A DNA stretch of 64,000 bases from JAHEKD01 sp965204695 (GTDB lineage Bacteria > Pseudomonadota > Gammaproteobacteria > Arenicellales > JAHEKD01), in the NCBI GenBank assembly GCA_965204695.1, contig OZ242007.1:2046001-2110000 (forward strand). The letters run 5' to 3'. A program made the translations under genes and the position numbers. The notes beneath the pieces were generated by a model. The model did no database searches. It was not told the DNA's origin and saw only the letters and a program-made list of their open reading frames with translations. Of this stretch, positions 8,538 to 17,620 are shown piece by piece (positions within the stretch are counted from its first letter, which is position 1; each line of letters begins with the position of its first letter).

Positions 8538-8966
8538 CTAATCTTTTTGATCCCAGCCAGTGACAACTGCGTCATCGAGAGTGATACGCAACCCATACCT
8601 ATTACCTCCGAGATGATTATATTTCCATACGGACTTTATTTTTGTTTTTAGTACCTTCTCATCGACATCTTCCGGATCACCTAATGCATCCCTAAGTTGA
8701 TCAGCGGTTTGGCCTTGCCAGTAATAACCATCTTCGATATCTCTTACCAAATCTTCATCGCCATATTTTTCCATAAGTGCCGAACGACGTCGGGATTTAC
8801 TGATCTGTTTAATCAAAAAGAACAAAGCTATGATTATTGCAAAAGCAATAATGAGTTGTGGCCAACCAATATATTCACCAAGAACTATCAGTCCTATCAC
8901 TGGCAAGCCGATGACCAGTAGTAATAGTTTCCAATTGACCCCTTGTTGGGCTGTACGTCTAGGCAT
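8538..8966 (-). CDS. Membrane protein with BamE/SmpA-like C-terminal domain
   Basis: A 142-residue protein with two N-terminal membrane helices (about 13-32 and 36-49), a basic linker, then a soluble domain. In that domain YYWQGQTADQLRDALGDPE followed by a VWKYN strand resembles the helix-then-sheet pattern of BamE/SmpA-like folds. The function is unknown. It precedes the PiT gene on the same strand but is separated by about 66 bp, so cotranscription is possible. Confidence 0.6.
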   Translation of the reverse strand: MPRRTAQQGVNWKLLLLVIGLPVIGLIVLGEYIGWPQLIIAFAIIIALFFLIKQISKSRRRSALMEKYGDEDLVRDIEDGYYWQGQTADQLRDALGDPEDVDEKVLKTKIKSVWKYNHLGGNRYGLRITLDDAVVTGWDQKD

Positions 8967-9032
8967 GGAATTAATAAATGTTTAGAACGCTAACGATACA
9001 AAAATCAGTAGAGAATAACAATTGATTAATAC

Positions 9033-10082
9033 TTATTGATAGACCACTTGATTAAAAACATTTTGTAAAAAAAACAAGCTAACAAAACAAATTAAAGCTG
9101 CCGTCACAGGTGTAACAATCCAGCTAACAAAGATTTGAGAGATTTTACCCCAGCGAATGCTTTGCCGATTAGTAATTAAGCCTAATCCCACTATTGCACC
9201 AACAACAGCTTGAGTGCTTGATACCGGCACCAATAACAAACTTGGCAAATTATTTGATTCCAAAAATGTTTTGATCCCTTGCGAGGCAAAGGCAAATAAA
9301 ACAAATGAATGAGCTACGACAACAACCCAAGCCGCTATGGGTGATAACACTGACAATTCACCCCCGACTGTAAGCATCATTTTATATGAATAGGTAAACA
9401 CACCAACAGCAATTGCAATCGCACCCAACAAGAATAACTGTTGAATTGAAGTAAATGTAAATTGTCCGACTACTGTATCAGTAAATGGTGACACATCAAC
9501 GAATACACCCATAACATTGGCGATATTATTCGCTCCCAGGCTATACGAACCAAATGCACCTGCGAAGATTAATCCAAATCGAGTATAGGTATCCATGGTC
9601 AGTAAATGTAATTTGACCCGACTTAGTATAAAAGTGAGTAACTTGTATAAAACAATAGCTACCGTTGCAGCTAAGAGTGGACACAATACCCAAGTCATGG
9701 TGATTTTAAAAAGGATCTGCATATCAGTAGGCTTACCCGCGTAAAGATTCCAACCCACGATACCTCCAATAATTGCCTGGGTTGTTGAGGAGGGCAGCTT
9801 GAGTTTTACCATGTTGTAAACAGTTATTGCCGCCGCTAAAGCCACCATAAAAGCACCGCTGACGGTATTGACATGACCTAACCGACTCAATGTCGATGCA
9901 CCACCTGAACCACTTATCACCGCACCTAAAATAACAAAGACCGAACAGATTATCGCTGCGGTTTTAAATTGGACCATCCTGGTTGCCACTGCCATACCGA
10001 AAACATTGGCAGCATCATTCGAACCTAGAGACCAACCTAAAAATAGCCCGCTGGATAAATAGACTAGAATCGATAAATCCAT
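9033..10082 (-). CDS. Inorganic phosphate transporter, PiT family
   Basis: A 349-residue inner-membrane protein with about ten hydrophobic helices. It carries the duplicated PiT signature: GSNDAANVFGMAVATR near the N terminus and GANNIANVMGVF in the middle. PiT proteins import phosphate as a metal-phosphate complex driven by protons or sodium. It lies 5 bp behind the DUF47 gene, the usual two-gene arrangement in which the PhoU-like DUF47 protein modulates the transporter. The context near a phosphonate operon supports a role in phosphorus nutrition. Confidence 0.93.
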   Translation of the reverse strand: MDLSILVYLSSGLFLGWSLGSNDAANVFGMAVATRMVQFKTAAIICSVFVILGAVISGSGGASTLSRLGHVNTVSGAFMVALAAAITVYNMVKLKLPSSTTQAIIGGIVGWNLYAGKPTDMQILFKITMTWVLCPLLAATVAIVLYKLLTFILSRVKLHLLTMDTYTRFGLIFAGAFGSYSLGANNIANVMGVFVDVSPFTDTVVGQFTFTSIQQLFLLGAIAIAVGVFTYSYKMMLTVGGELSVLSPIAAWVVVVAHSFVLFAFASQGIKTFLESNNLPSLLLVPVSSTQAVVGAIVGLGLITNRQSIRWGKISQIFVSWIVTPVTAALICFVSLFFLQNVFNQVVYQ

Positions 10083-10087
10083 TTAAA

Positions 10088-10768
10088 TTAAACCTTAAGT
10101 TTAATGGCGTATATATTTAGTTCGTCTGCTATGTCTTCAGCATCATTAGCCAAGTCATCGATTTTTTCAACAAAATAGACTAAATGCCGTTTATTTTCTA
10201 ATGGGAGTTCACTGCCAAACACCTCTCTTTGAATCCGGGTACTAACTTTATCGGCCTCTGTCTCGAAAAATATGACCTTGCTATTGAAGTCCCTGACACT
10301 GCTGTAATCACGAAAAAACGCTCGGGCAGCTTTGACGACCTCCTCCAAGCACTCAACCACGATTTTGGTTAAATCCCTAAACCCATTTTTTAAATGATCG
10401 GGAATATCCGGTTGCTGAATTGAGAAACGAAATAGGTTTGCCTCAACTGAATTGACCAGATCATCTACATGCTCCAATAATCGCAACACATCTTCCCTAG
10501 ACTCAGGAATTAAAGTATTAAGATATAACTCTGTTTCTATACGTCGACGCAGTTCATCATTACGGTTTTCTAACTCTTCCGCCTTTTCAAGACATTCCTC
10601 AAAACCATCGGTGACTCCACGCTTGAGATAGATTTTGACGCCACGTCTGAACAGCAATGCGGCCTCAACCACATTGTCCAGGAATTCATCAATACGACTT
10701 TCTAATTTTTTGGTACGCCTGAATAATGTAAAGCGGCCATTTTGCTCTCTTTTGCTTGCCAAAAACAT
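10088..10768 (-). CDS. DUF47/PhoU-like regulator of PiT
   Basis: A 226-residue all-helical cytosolic protein of the DUF47 (TIGR00153) family, structurally related to PhoU. It is rich in acidic and basic heptads with the typical FLDNVVEAALLFRRGV start and the C-terminal KIDDLANDAEDIADELN. It is first in the operon with the PiT gene. In other bacteria this partner is needed for, or controls, PiT activity; that role is inferred here. The promoter region contains a 30-bp inverted repeat. Confidence 0.9.
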   Translation of the reverse strand: MFLASKREQNGRFTLFRRTKKLESRIDEFLDNVVEAALLFRRGVKIYLKRGVTDGFEECLEKAEELENRNDELRRRIETELYLNTLIPESREDVLRLLEHVDDLVNSVEANLFRFSIQQPDIPDHLKNGFRDLTKIVVECLEEVVKAARAFFRDYSSVRDFNSKVIFFETEADKVSTRIQREVFGSELPLENKRHLVYFVEKIDDLANDAEDIADELNIYAIKLKV

Positions 10769-10783
10769 CTATACAAAATAATC

Positions 10784-10813
10784 ACATTGTGTATACAGTG
10801 TTATACACAATGT
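10784..10813. promoter_or_regulatory. 30-bp inverted repeat upstream of DUF47-PiT
   Basis: A perfect 12-bp palindrome arm (ACATTGTGTATA) is separated by CAGTGT from its complement (TATACACAATGT), starting 16 bp before the DUF47 start codon. Its position at the operon head suggests an operator or a leader hairpin. The cognate regulator is not identifiable here. Confidence 0.6.
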
Positions 10814-10947
10814 CTTCTTATATGTAAAGCAATAAACACATTTTATTTCTTTTATTTGTTTGTTTTTATTGAAGTTTTTCCATTATTCGAGAAATCACCA
10901 AGTGTGAATTCTGAGTCAATAAGCTCTTAAGTCAACAATACATTGAA

Positions 10948-12651
10948 CTAAGATTTTGAACGCCACCTCTGTGTGCTCTTATAAATACCTAGAGTGGAAA
11001 AATAGTGTAGTAATTTCACACCGGCTGCCGTGTAGAAAATCATCATTCCCATTGCTGCTGCGGGTGCTATATCACCTGCATCATCCATATTAAGTACGGC
11101 AACAGAGGCCAGATTGGTGTCCGGGCCATATAGAAAAACAACCGCTGAAACCGTTGTCATCGCATTAACAAAAAGATATATGCTGATGTCAAGAATAGCG
11201 GGCATGCTGACAGGCACGGTCACTTGCCTAAACATTTTAAACACCGGCTGTTTTAAAGATGCAGAAACGTCTTCAAATTCACTGTCCATTTGCTTTAAAG
11301 CCGTAGTAGCAGTCAAATGACTTACCGTATAAAAATGCGTGATTGTGCTAATGACTAAAATAGCCATGGTGTGATAAAGCGTATTTAAAGGATTATTGGG
11401 GCTGTTGAAAAAGAAAATATAGGCCAGACCCAATACTAATCCTGGAACCGCCATAGGTAACATGGCCAAAAATTGAAACAACATACGACCGTATGCGAAG
11501 CCTCTAACTTTTTCCACCACATAAGCACCGACAAAAATAATAAAAGTTCCAATCACCGCAGTGAGACTGGCCATCTTGATGGAATTCCAATATGCCGACC
11601 ATCCACCGCCATCCATAAGATCAAAATTGTAGTTTTTTAGGCTTAATGACAGGTTATAGGGATAGAACTTAACCAAAGCTGCATATTGGCACACTGCTAT
11701 CATTCCCAAGATAAAAATGGAAAATAGAATCGCATAAGCCAGCATACAACGGTCAAACAATTTATTTGGCTTGGGCTCGTAGGCGACAGCACGTGCTGTC
11801 AATAACGCTACCTGTTTCTTTTGAACAATTCTGTCAACAAAAAAGGCAAGCGCTGCCGGGATTAATAATACGACGCTGACTACAGCACCCATTTCAAAGT
11901 TCTGTTGACCGATGACTTGCTTATAAATATCAGTCGCCAAGACATTGAAGTCGCCACCGATGACTTTGGGCGCTCCAAAGTCCGTAATCGCCAAGGTAAA
12001 CACTACAAAAGCAGCACTAATCACACCATATCGTGCACCGGGTAAAGTCACAGTCCAGAATATTTTAAACTTGCTGGCATTCAACACTTGGGCAGCTTCA
12101 TAAAGCCGGGCGTCAGAAATAGAAAAGGCGGTGGTTAAAATAATCAAAGCGTGTGGCAGCGTGAAAAACACCTCTGCGATTACAATACCAATCGGGCCGT
12201 ATATATCATGTCCAAATAAAGCCCAGTTCATGAAACCTTGTCTGCCAAATAAGTAGACTAGCGCAATACCAGGTAATAAAGATGGCACTAATATAGGCAC
12301 CATTGCTACAATCTTGAAAAATGCTTTTCCTGGCATATTGCTACGCATCAGTCCATAGGCCAGCCAAAAAGCTAGTGTCAGAGTGATAACTGTTGTAACT
12401 GAAGCAATAAATAGGCTATTGGTAATTGAGGCAGATAATGCTGGTGTCGAAAAATACTCGATATAGTTCGCCAAACCAATGAAGTTTCCGTCGTTGTCCT
12501 TAAAGCTCTTTGACAACATCGCATACAACGGCAACACCAAAGTCACAAGCAAATACAACCCTACAACAGCAATCAAGCCACGCATTAGCAAATCATCGCG
12601 GCTTAGTTTTTGCTTTAATTCAGCCTGGGATTTAACTATCGCTTCAGCCAT
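10948..12651 (-). CDS. 2-aminoethylphosphonate ABC transporter permease (fused)
   Basis: A 567-residue inner-membrane protein made of two BPD-type permease domains in one chain, each with about six helices and an EAA-like loop (AAQVLNASKFKIFWTVTLPGA and SASLKQPVFKMFRQVTVPVS). This fused layout is that of the putative AEP permease family (TIGR03262). It lies 6 bp behind the ATPase gene and forms the importer with the downstream-encoded partners. The substrate assignment rests on its operon with PhnW, PhnY and PhnA. Confidence 0.85.
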   Translation of the reverse strand: MAEAIVKSQAELKQKLSRDDLLMRGLIAVVGLYLLVTLVLPLYAMLSKSFKDNDGNFIGLANYIEYFSTPALSASITNSLFIASVTTVITLTLAFWLAYGLMRSNMPGKAFFKIVAMVPILVPSLLPGIALVYLFGRQGFMNWALFGHDIYGPIGIVIAEVFFTLPHALIILTTAFSISDARLYEAAQVLNASKFKIFWTVTLPGARYGVISAAFVVFTLAITDFGAPKVIGGDFNVLATDIYKQVIGQQNFEMGAVVSVVLLIPAALAFFVDRIVQKKQVALLTARAVAYEPKPNKLFDRCMLAYAILFSIFILGMIAVCQYAALVKFYPYNLSLSLKNYNFDLMDGGGWSAYWNSIKMASLTAVIGTFIIFVGAYVVEKVRGFAYGRMLFQFLAMLPMAVPGLVLGLAYIFFFNSPNNPLNTLYHTMAILVISTITHFYTVSHLTATTALKQMDSEFEDVSASLKQPVFKMFRQVTVPVSMPAILDISIYLFVNAMTTVSAVVFLYGPDTNLASVAVLNMDDAGDIAPAAAMGMMIFYTAAGVKLLHYFSTLGIYKSTQRWRSKS

Positions 12652-12657
12652 GATTAC

Positions 12658-13743
12658 TTAGTTTTGCGGATATAGTCTTGGACTAGCAATAACAGAAAGG
12701 TTAATCGTGTCTCCTTCATTCAAGGCATTGGCACGAAACAATCGTTCTTCAATATTCATAATGAATGAAGTCGATCCCATTTTTTGGCTATTCAGCCTTA
12801 ACCTGATTAGGTTGCCTAAAAATTCGATTTCTTTAATCGTTGCATCAAATTTCTGACCTTGTGATTCTGTCTTCTCGGAAAAAGCAAATTCTTCTGGACG
12901 GATTGCTGCTGTTACTTTATCACCGATAGCCATATCAAATTTTGCATCATGCAAGAACTCAAGTTCACCTATTTTAATTTGATCGTTAGCAATGACTTGA
13001 GCGTCAAAAAAGTTCATCGTGCCAATAAAATCAGCGACAAATTCGGATTTTGGTTGTTGATATATTTCGTTGGGAGTCCCCACTTGTTCTACCACCCCAT
13101 GTTCCATCACAACAATTCGATCTGCCATAGTCAGGGCTTCTTCCTGGTCATGTGTCACCATGATTGTGGTTACCCCGAGTTTTCGTTGTAACTGCTTTAT
13201 TTCATGGCGTAAAAACACTCTTACCTTTGCATCGAGTGCGGACAATGGCTCATCAAGCAGTAGTAGACTTGGTGAAGTCGCTAAAGCCCGTGCTAATGCG
13301 ATACGCTGTTGCTGCCCACCAGAAAGATTTGCTGGATAAGCATCGGCTTTTTCGGGCAAGCCGACCATATCTAGCAATTCATCAACACGCTTTTTAATCT
13401 GGTCTTTTGCTAGCTTGGCATTTTCCAAACCATAAGCCACATTCTTGGCTACAGTTAAATTCGGAAATAAAGCATAAGATTGAAATACGATCCCAAAGTC
13501 ACGGCCTGACGGTGGTAATACTGAAATGTCTTTACCCGCTTGAAAAATATGACCACTGGTCTGTAAATCAAGTCCAGCGATAGCCCGTAATAAGGTGGTT
13601 TTACCACAGCCGGATGGGCCCAAAAAACATACGAATTCGCTTTCATCAATCTTTAGGTTGATATCTTTAAGCGCAACGAATTCACCAAACTTTTTGGTCA
13701 AGTTCTCGATGACAAGATAATGACTTGCTTTGTTTGTAGACAT
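12658..13743 (-). CDS. 2-aminoethylphosphonate ABC transporter ATPase
   Basis: A 361-residue ABC ATPase powering the AEP importer. Walker A is GPSGCGKTT, the Q loop lies in VFQSYALFPNLTV, the signature is LSGGQQQR and Walker B is LLLDEPLSALD, followed by the H loop TMVTHDQEE. The C-terminal about 120 residues form the TOBE/OB domain common to spermidine-, iron- and AEP-type importers. It sits between the binding-protein gene, 52 bp upstream with a hairpin in the gap, and the permease gene. Confidence 0.9.
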   Translation of the reverse strand: MSTNKASHYLVIENLTKKFGEFVALKDINLKIDESEFVCFLGPSGCGKTTLLRAIAGLDLQTSGHIFQAGKDISVLPPSGRDFGIVFQSYALFPNLTVAKNVAYGLENAKLAKDQIKKRVDELLDMVGLPEKADAYPANLSGGQQQRIALARALATSPSLLLLDEPLSALDAKVRVFLRHEIKQLQRKLGVTTIMVTHDQEEALTMADRIVVMEHGVVEQVGTPNEIYQQPKSEFVADFIGTMNFFDAQVIANDQIKIGELEFLHDAKFDMAIGDKVTAAIRPEEFAFSEKTESQGQKFDATIKEIEFLGNLIRLRLNSQKMGSTSFIMNIEERLFRANALNEGDTINLSVIASPRLYPQN

Positions 13744-13754
13744 AAAAAGACCTA

Positions 13755-13783
13755 AGGCTGGTGATCACTAGTACCACCAGCCT
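13755..13783 (-). terminator. Intergenic hairpin between binding protein and ATPase genes
   Basis: A 9-bp stem (AGGCTGGTG/CACCAGCCT) with an 11-base loop in the gap after the substrate-binding gene. Such hairpins often stabilise or attenuate the mRNA so that the periplasmic protein is made in excess. There is no long T tract, so full termination is unlikely. Confidence 0.5.
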
Positions 13784-13795
13784 AAATCATAAGAA

Positions 13796-14812
13796 TTAGC
13801 TTTTGGGTTCAGATTTGGAATCGTAGCGAGATTGCCACTCGGCCAGAATAGCTTTGCGATTAGCAGCCGCCCATTCAAAATCATTATCAATCATTTTCTC
13901 AGGGATATTTTCTGGAAAGTGCTCGACCGGTTTGGCCAAACCTGGAATAGCGACTACCGCATAACCTTCGTTATACATTTGATTTGCTTTTTCGGAAATC
14001 GACCAATCTACCAGTGTCTGAGCCGCTTCCATGTTATCCGTATCTTTAACAATCGCGGTGGCTTCCATATCCCAGCCTATGCCTTCTTCAGGAATAATAA
14101 TTTCAATCGGAGCACCGTCAGCTTTTGACTTGGCGCCGCGGAATGCAAACGAAACACCGATGGGAACTTCACCGCGAGCGGCTTGCTTACAAGGTTTAGA
14201 ACCTGAGTGGGTATAGTGATGAATGTTTTCATGTAAACCATCCATAAATTTCCAACCTTCTTCTTCACCAAAAATCTGCAACCAGCTTGATACATCCAAA
14301 AAGCCTGTTCCAGATGAGTTTGGATTTGGCATGGCAATGTGATCTTTGTATTCCGGCTTGGTTAAATCTTGCCATGAAGTCGGTGTAGCAAACCCGTATT
14401 TCTCTTGCTCAACGGTATTCACACAAATAGCTGCAACCCAGGCATCCATTCCTGTCCAGGTTGGCGGATCCGACTTATCTACGAATTTTGGATCAAGTGC
14501 ATCAACGCCATTAGGACTATAAGCCTCAAGCATGTCTTCGCCTTTCATAAGAAGTAAGCTCGTGGCGGCAAGCCCCCATATAACATCGGCTTGTGGGTTT
14601 TCTTTTTCAGCTAATAATTTCGCTGTAACAATTCCAGTTGAATCCCGCACCCAATTGATTTTAATGTCTGGATGCTCTTCATTAAAGCGCTCAGCATATT
14701 TCTTAAGATCTTCCGCTTCCACCGCTGTATAAACCGTGAGCTCTGTTTGAGCATTTGCTAAGCTGAAAGCAATCATCGCTAAACAACTTACAATGTATTT
14801 CATTATTTTCAT
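13796..14812 (-). CDS. aepX: 2-aminoethylphosphonate-binding periplasmic protein
   Basis: A 338-residue periplasmic binding protein with a Sec signal (residues 1-21, ending SLANA). The mature start TELTVYTAVEAEDL and the internal PNSSGTGFLDVSSWLQIFGEEEG resemble the AEP-binding family (TIGR03261; AepX in recent marine literature). It captures AEP for the fused permease. The start has GGAGATC 8 bases upstream. It lies in the same operon as phnY, phnA and phnW. Related iron-binding proteins share the fold, so the ligand is inferred from context. Confidence 0.85.
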   Translation of the reverse strand: MKIMKYIVSCLAMIAFSLANAQTELTVYTAVEAEDLKKYAERFNEEHPDIKINWVRDSTGIVTAKLLAEKENPQADVIWGLAATSLLLMKGEDMLEAYSPNGVDALDPKFVDKSDPPTWTGMDAWVAAICVNTVEQEKYGFATPTSWQDLTKPEYKDHIAMPNPNSSGTGFLDVSSWLQIFGEEEGWKFMDGLHENIHHYTHSGSKPCKQAARGEVPIGVSFAFRGAKSKADGAPIEIIIPEEGIGWDMEATAIVKDTDNMEAAQTLVDWSISEKANQMYNEGYAVVAIPGLAKPVEHFPENIPEKMIDNDFEWAAANRKAILAEWQSRYDSKSEPKS

Positions 14813-14904
14813 CTTTGATCTCCTGTGAATAAAACGTTTATAGTATTTACTAAATGTTACAACTATATTTTGTGAATTTAGTTATAACCGTATTGCCTTG
14901 GTTT

Positions 14905-16326
14905 TTACCAAGGCAGTGAATAGGTCTTAATATTCGTGAATGACTTCATGGCTTCGACGACACCTTCTTTATAGCCCAAACCTGAATCTTTAATACCACC
15001 AAACGGTGACATTTCGATGCGATAACCGGGTACTTCCCAGATATTGACTGTCCCTGTTTTTAACTCACTAATAAAGCGAGTAATGTAATCCAGACGATTA
15101 GTACACACCCCTGATGACAAGCCAAATGCGGTTGAATTGCTGATCCTGATGATATCGTCGATATCTTTGCAGCGGATTACCGGAATAGCCGGGCCAAAAG
15201 TTTCTTCTCTAACCAACTCACAATCATAGGGCACATGATCAACAACTGTTGGTGGGAATACCGCACCTTCACGATTATTTCCATGCAGTAACTTCGCTCC
15301 TTTGTCGACGGCATCGATAACTCGATTTTGAAACATCGTTGCCGCTGCTTCATCAATAACGGTACCGACATCGGTTTGTGGATCCATTGGATCGCCATAT
15401 TTAAGCTTGGCTGCTTTTTCAACCAATAACGGCACAAAATCATCGGCGATGGAATCTAGACATAATATTCGTTTAACCGCCGTACAACGCTGGCCTGAAT
15501 TTTTAGTCGCTCCAGCCACTGCTAGCTCGGCAGCTTTATCTAAATCTGCATCTTCCATAATGATTAATGGTGAATTGCCACCGAGTTCCAGTACCGTCCG
15601 CCTGTAGCCGGCCGTATTCGCAATTAATTTACCAACTGGTACACCACCGGTAAAAGTGATTAACTCAATGTTCTCGTTAGTTAGCATTTCATTGCCAACA
15701 TTCTCTGGCCAGCCAGTCACCACGGAAAGCATTTGCGGCGGTAAGCCAGCATCGTATAAAACGTCCGCTAAAATCAAAGCCGTTAACGGTGTTAATTCTG
15801 TTGGTTTAACCACCATACAGTTATTGGTTGCAATGGCTGGTGCAATTTTGTGCGCAACCATATTTAAAGGGTGATTAAAAGGTGTGATCGCAGAAATAGC
15901 TCTTAAGGGCTCACGTAAGGTATAAATCTTACGAGCCTTGCCATGCGGCGTGATATCGCAGGAAAAGATTTCACCGTCGTCGAGAATTGATAATTGTGCA
16001 GCCAAAGAGAAAACATCATAAGCCCGGCCCACTTCATAGATAGAATCTTTCTTTGAAATACCCAGCTCGGAAGTAATTAAATCGGAAATTTCATCTCTGC
16101 GTTCAACCAGCTTTTTCGCTGTGGTGAACAAAATCTCCTGACGCTCATAACGAGTCAATTTAGGCTGATAGTCACCAGCAATTTGAAACGCTCGTTTAAC
16201 ATCTTCTGCCGTACCAGCTGGAACCGTGCCGACCACTTCATTGTTGTAGGGGTTGAAGACTTCAATCTTGTCTTTAGCGTCAACCAGTTCACCGGCGATC
16301 CGCATGGGCTCATGTCTTACACTCAT
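14905..16326 (-). CDS. phnY: Phosphonoacetaldehyde dehydrogenase
   Basis: A 473-residue NAD-dependent aldehyde dehydrogenase that oxidises phosphonoacetaldehyde to phosphonoacetate, the middle step of the PhnW-PhnY-PhnA route. ALDH landmarks are visible: the N-terminal Rossmann region with ITPFNHPLN, FTGGVPVG, the Glu in LELGGNSPL, and the catalytic Cys in KNSGQRCTAVKR. The ATG at 16326 is chosen over an upstream TTG because AAAGGAG lies at good spacing before it. The phnA-phnW neighbours fix the substrate. Confidence 0.9.
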   Translation of the reverse strand: MSVRHEPMRIAGELVDAKDKIEVFNPYNNEVVGTVPAGTAEDVKRAFQIAGDYQPKLTRYERQEILFTTAKKLVERRDEISDLITSELGISKKDSIYEVGRAYDVFSLAAQLSILDDGEIFSCDITPHGKARKIYTLREPLRAISAITPFNHPLNMVAHKIAPAIATNNCMVVKPTELTPLTALILADVLYDAGLPPQMLSVVTGWPENVGNEMLTNENIELITFTGGVPVGKLIANTAGYRRTVLELGGNSPLIIMEDADLDKAAELAVAGATKNSGQRCTAVKRILCLDSIADDFVPLLVEKAAKLKYGDPMDPQTDVGTVIDEAAATMFQNRVIDAVDKGAKLLHGNNREGAVFPPTVVDHVPYDCELVREETFGPAIPVIRCKDIDDIIRISNSTAFGLSSGVCTNRLDYITRFISELKTGTVNIWEVPGYRIEMSPFGGIKDSGLGYKEGVVEAMKSFTNIKTYSLPW

Positions 16327-16338
16327 CAATCTGCTCCT

Positions 16339-17610
16339 TTAAACGCTATTAATAGCAACGTCAAAAATGTCAAAATTTCTCAAATAACGAACGGAAAGGT
16401 CTTCCGCAAGTTTAGAGTTAACCATAAATGGTACGGTTTGTTCAGTAAAACCGCCATGTGATCGAAGCGGCTCTTTCATTTGCGACAAGTCATGCCGCGC
16501 AGGTGTAGTGCCTAGTGTGGTATACCCTTCACAGGTGACAATAATGTCACCGACTCGATCACGTGGCAAACCAAGTTCAGCACAAGCACTGTCGCTATCG
16601 TTGACATAGTCAATGCCAGCCGTGTTCTTTAACTTTTCAGTCACTTCATCAATACGATTAGCATCATCAATATAAATCGTCGCAAATCCACCCAGGGCGC
16701 CATGATGCAAAACATAGGGGTCAGTAATTGGCAAAATAACACGATGAGTCCCGGTGCCTATCCAATCATCAAGCAGATCACTTAAGTAAATCGCATTGCT
16801 GTTACCATCATCATCATGTTTGGCTTTCATGCCATGATCAGCCGTCAACGCTAAAATCACTCCTCGATCATGGAGTTGCTGCCAGTAGCTATCCATCATG
16901 CCATAAAATTTATTAGCACCATCACTGCCCGGTGCAAACTTATGTTGAATATAATCAGTAGTAGATAAATACATAACATCGGGCTTAAACTGATCGACCA
17001 ACTTTACACCAGCAGCAAACACGAATTCACTCAAATCACCGCTGTAAACTTCCGGTAATTGCAGGCCCACCATATCCAGAACATTCTCAATGCCATTATC
17101 TGTTAACCCAGCTTCATCAGCACGTTCAGCAGAAAAACAAATCGCCCGACCTTCATCAAACTTAAGACCATTGCCTAACAGTGTTCGCAGTTTATCTTTA
17201 GCCGTAACGACGGCCACTTTTGCTCCAGCTTCGTATAAACCTTGCATGATAGTGGGGGCGCGTAAGAATCGAGTATGATTCATCATGATCTCTTCATCAG
17301 CATCACGATCATAAAAGAAGTTGCCGGAAATACCGTGCACCGACGGAGGCGAGCCAGTAATGATGGATAAATTATTAGGGTTAGTGAAACTTGGAATCTG
17401 TGAATGGGCAGTAGTCACCGTACCGTATTCAAACAGCCACTTTGTAAATGGCATTTTACCGGCAGCTATTGCTCGCTCAATATAACCGCCATTGTCTGAA
17501 CTGTCATAATCAGGTTCGCTGCCATCAATACAGACCACCACTACTGGTTTGTCGGGCAGGCTATACTGTCGATTGTTTACTGTTGCTGTAATCTTTTCCA
17601 TATTCACCAT
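16339..17610 (-). CDS. phnA: Phosphonoacetate hydrolase
   Basis: A 423-residue metal-dependent C-P hydrolase of the alkaline phosphatase superfamily, splitting phosphonoacetate into acetate and phosphate. Metal ligands and the nucleophile are recognisable: CIDGSEPDY near the start, the Thr nucleophile in PSFTNPNNLSIITG, STTDYIQHK, TADHGMK and the late His in PARHDLS. The start at 17610 follows AGGAAAT; a second ATG lies three codons later and an upstream ATG would overlap phnW. It is placed between phnW and phnY. Confidence 0.92.
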   Translation of the reverse strand: MVNMEKITATVNNRQYSLPDKPVVVVCIDGSEPDYDSSDNGGYIERAIAAGKMPFTKWLFEYGTVTTAHSQIPSFTNPNNLSIITGSPPSVHGISGNFFYDRDADEEIMMNHTRFLRAPTIMQGLYEAGAKVAVVTAKDKLRTLLGNGLKFDEGRAICFSAERADEAGLTDNGIENVLDMVGLQLPEVYSGDLSEFVFAAGVKLVDQFKPDVMYLSTTDYIQHKFAPGSDGANKFYGMMDSYWQQLHDRGVILALTADHGMKAKHDDDGNSNAIYLSDLLDDWIGTGTHRVILPITDPYVLHHGALGGFATIYIDDANRIDEVTEKLKNTAGIDYVNDSDSACAELGLPRDRVGDIIVTCEGYTTLGTTPARHDLSQMKEPLRSHGGFTEQTVPFMVNSKLAEDLSVRYLRNFDIFDVAINSV

Positions 17611-17620
17611 ATTTCCTGTG

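Noticed and set aside
10742..10930. Plus-strand ORF across the DUF47 promoter
   Set aside because: It covers the palindrome and overlaps the DUF47 start on the other strand; AT-rich composition and no start signal.
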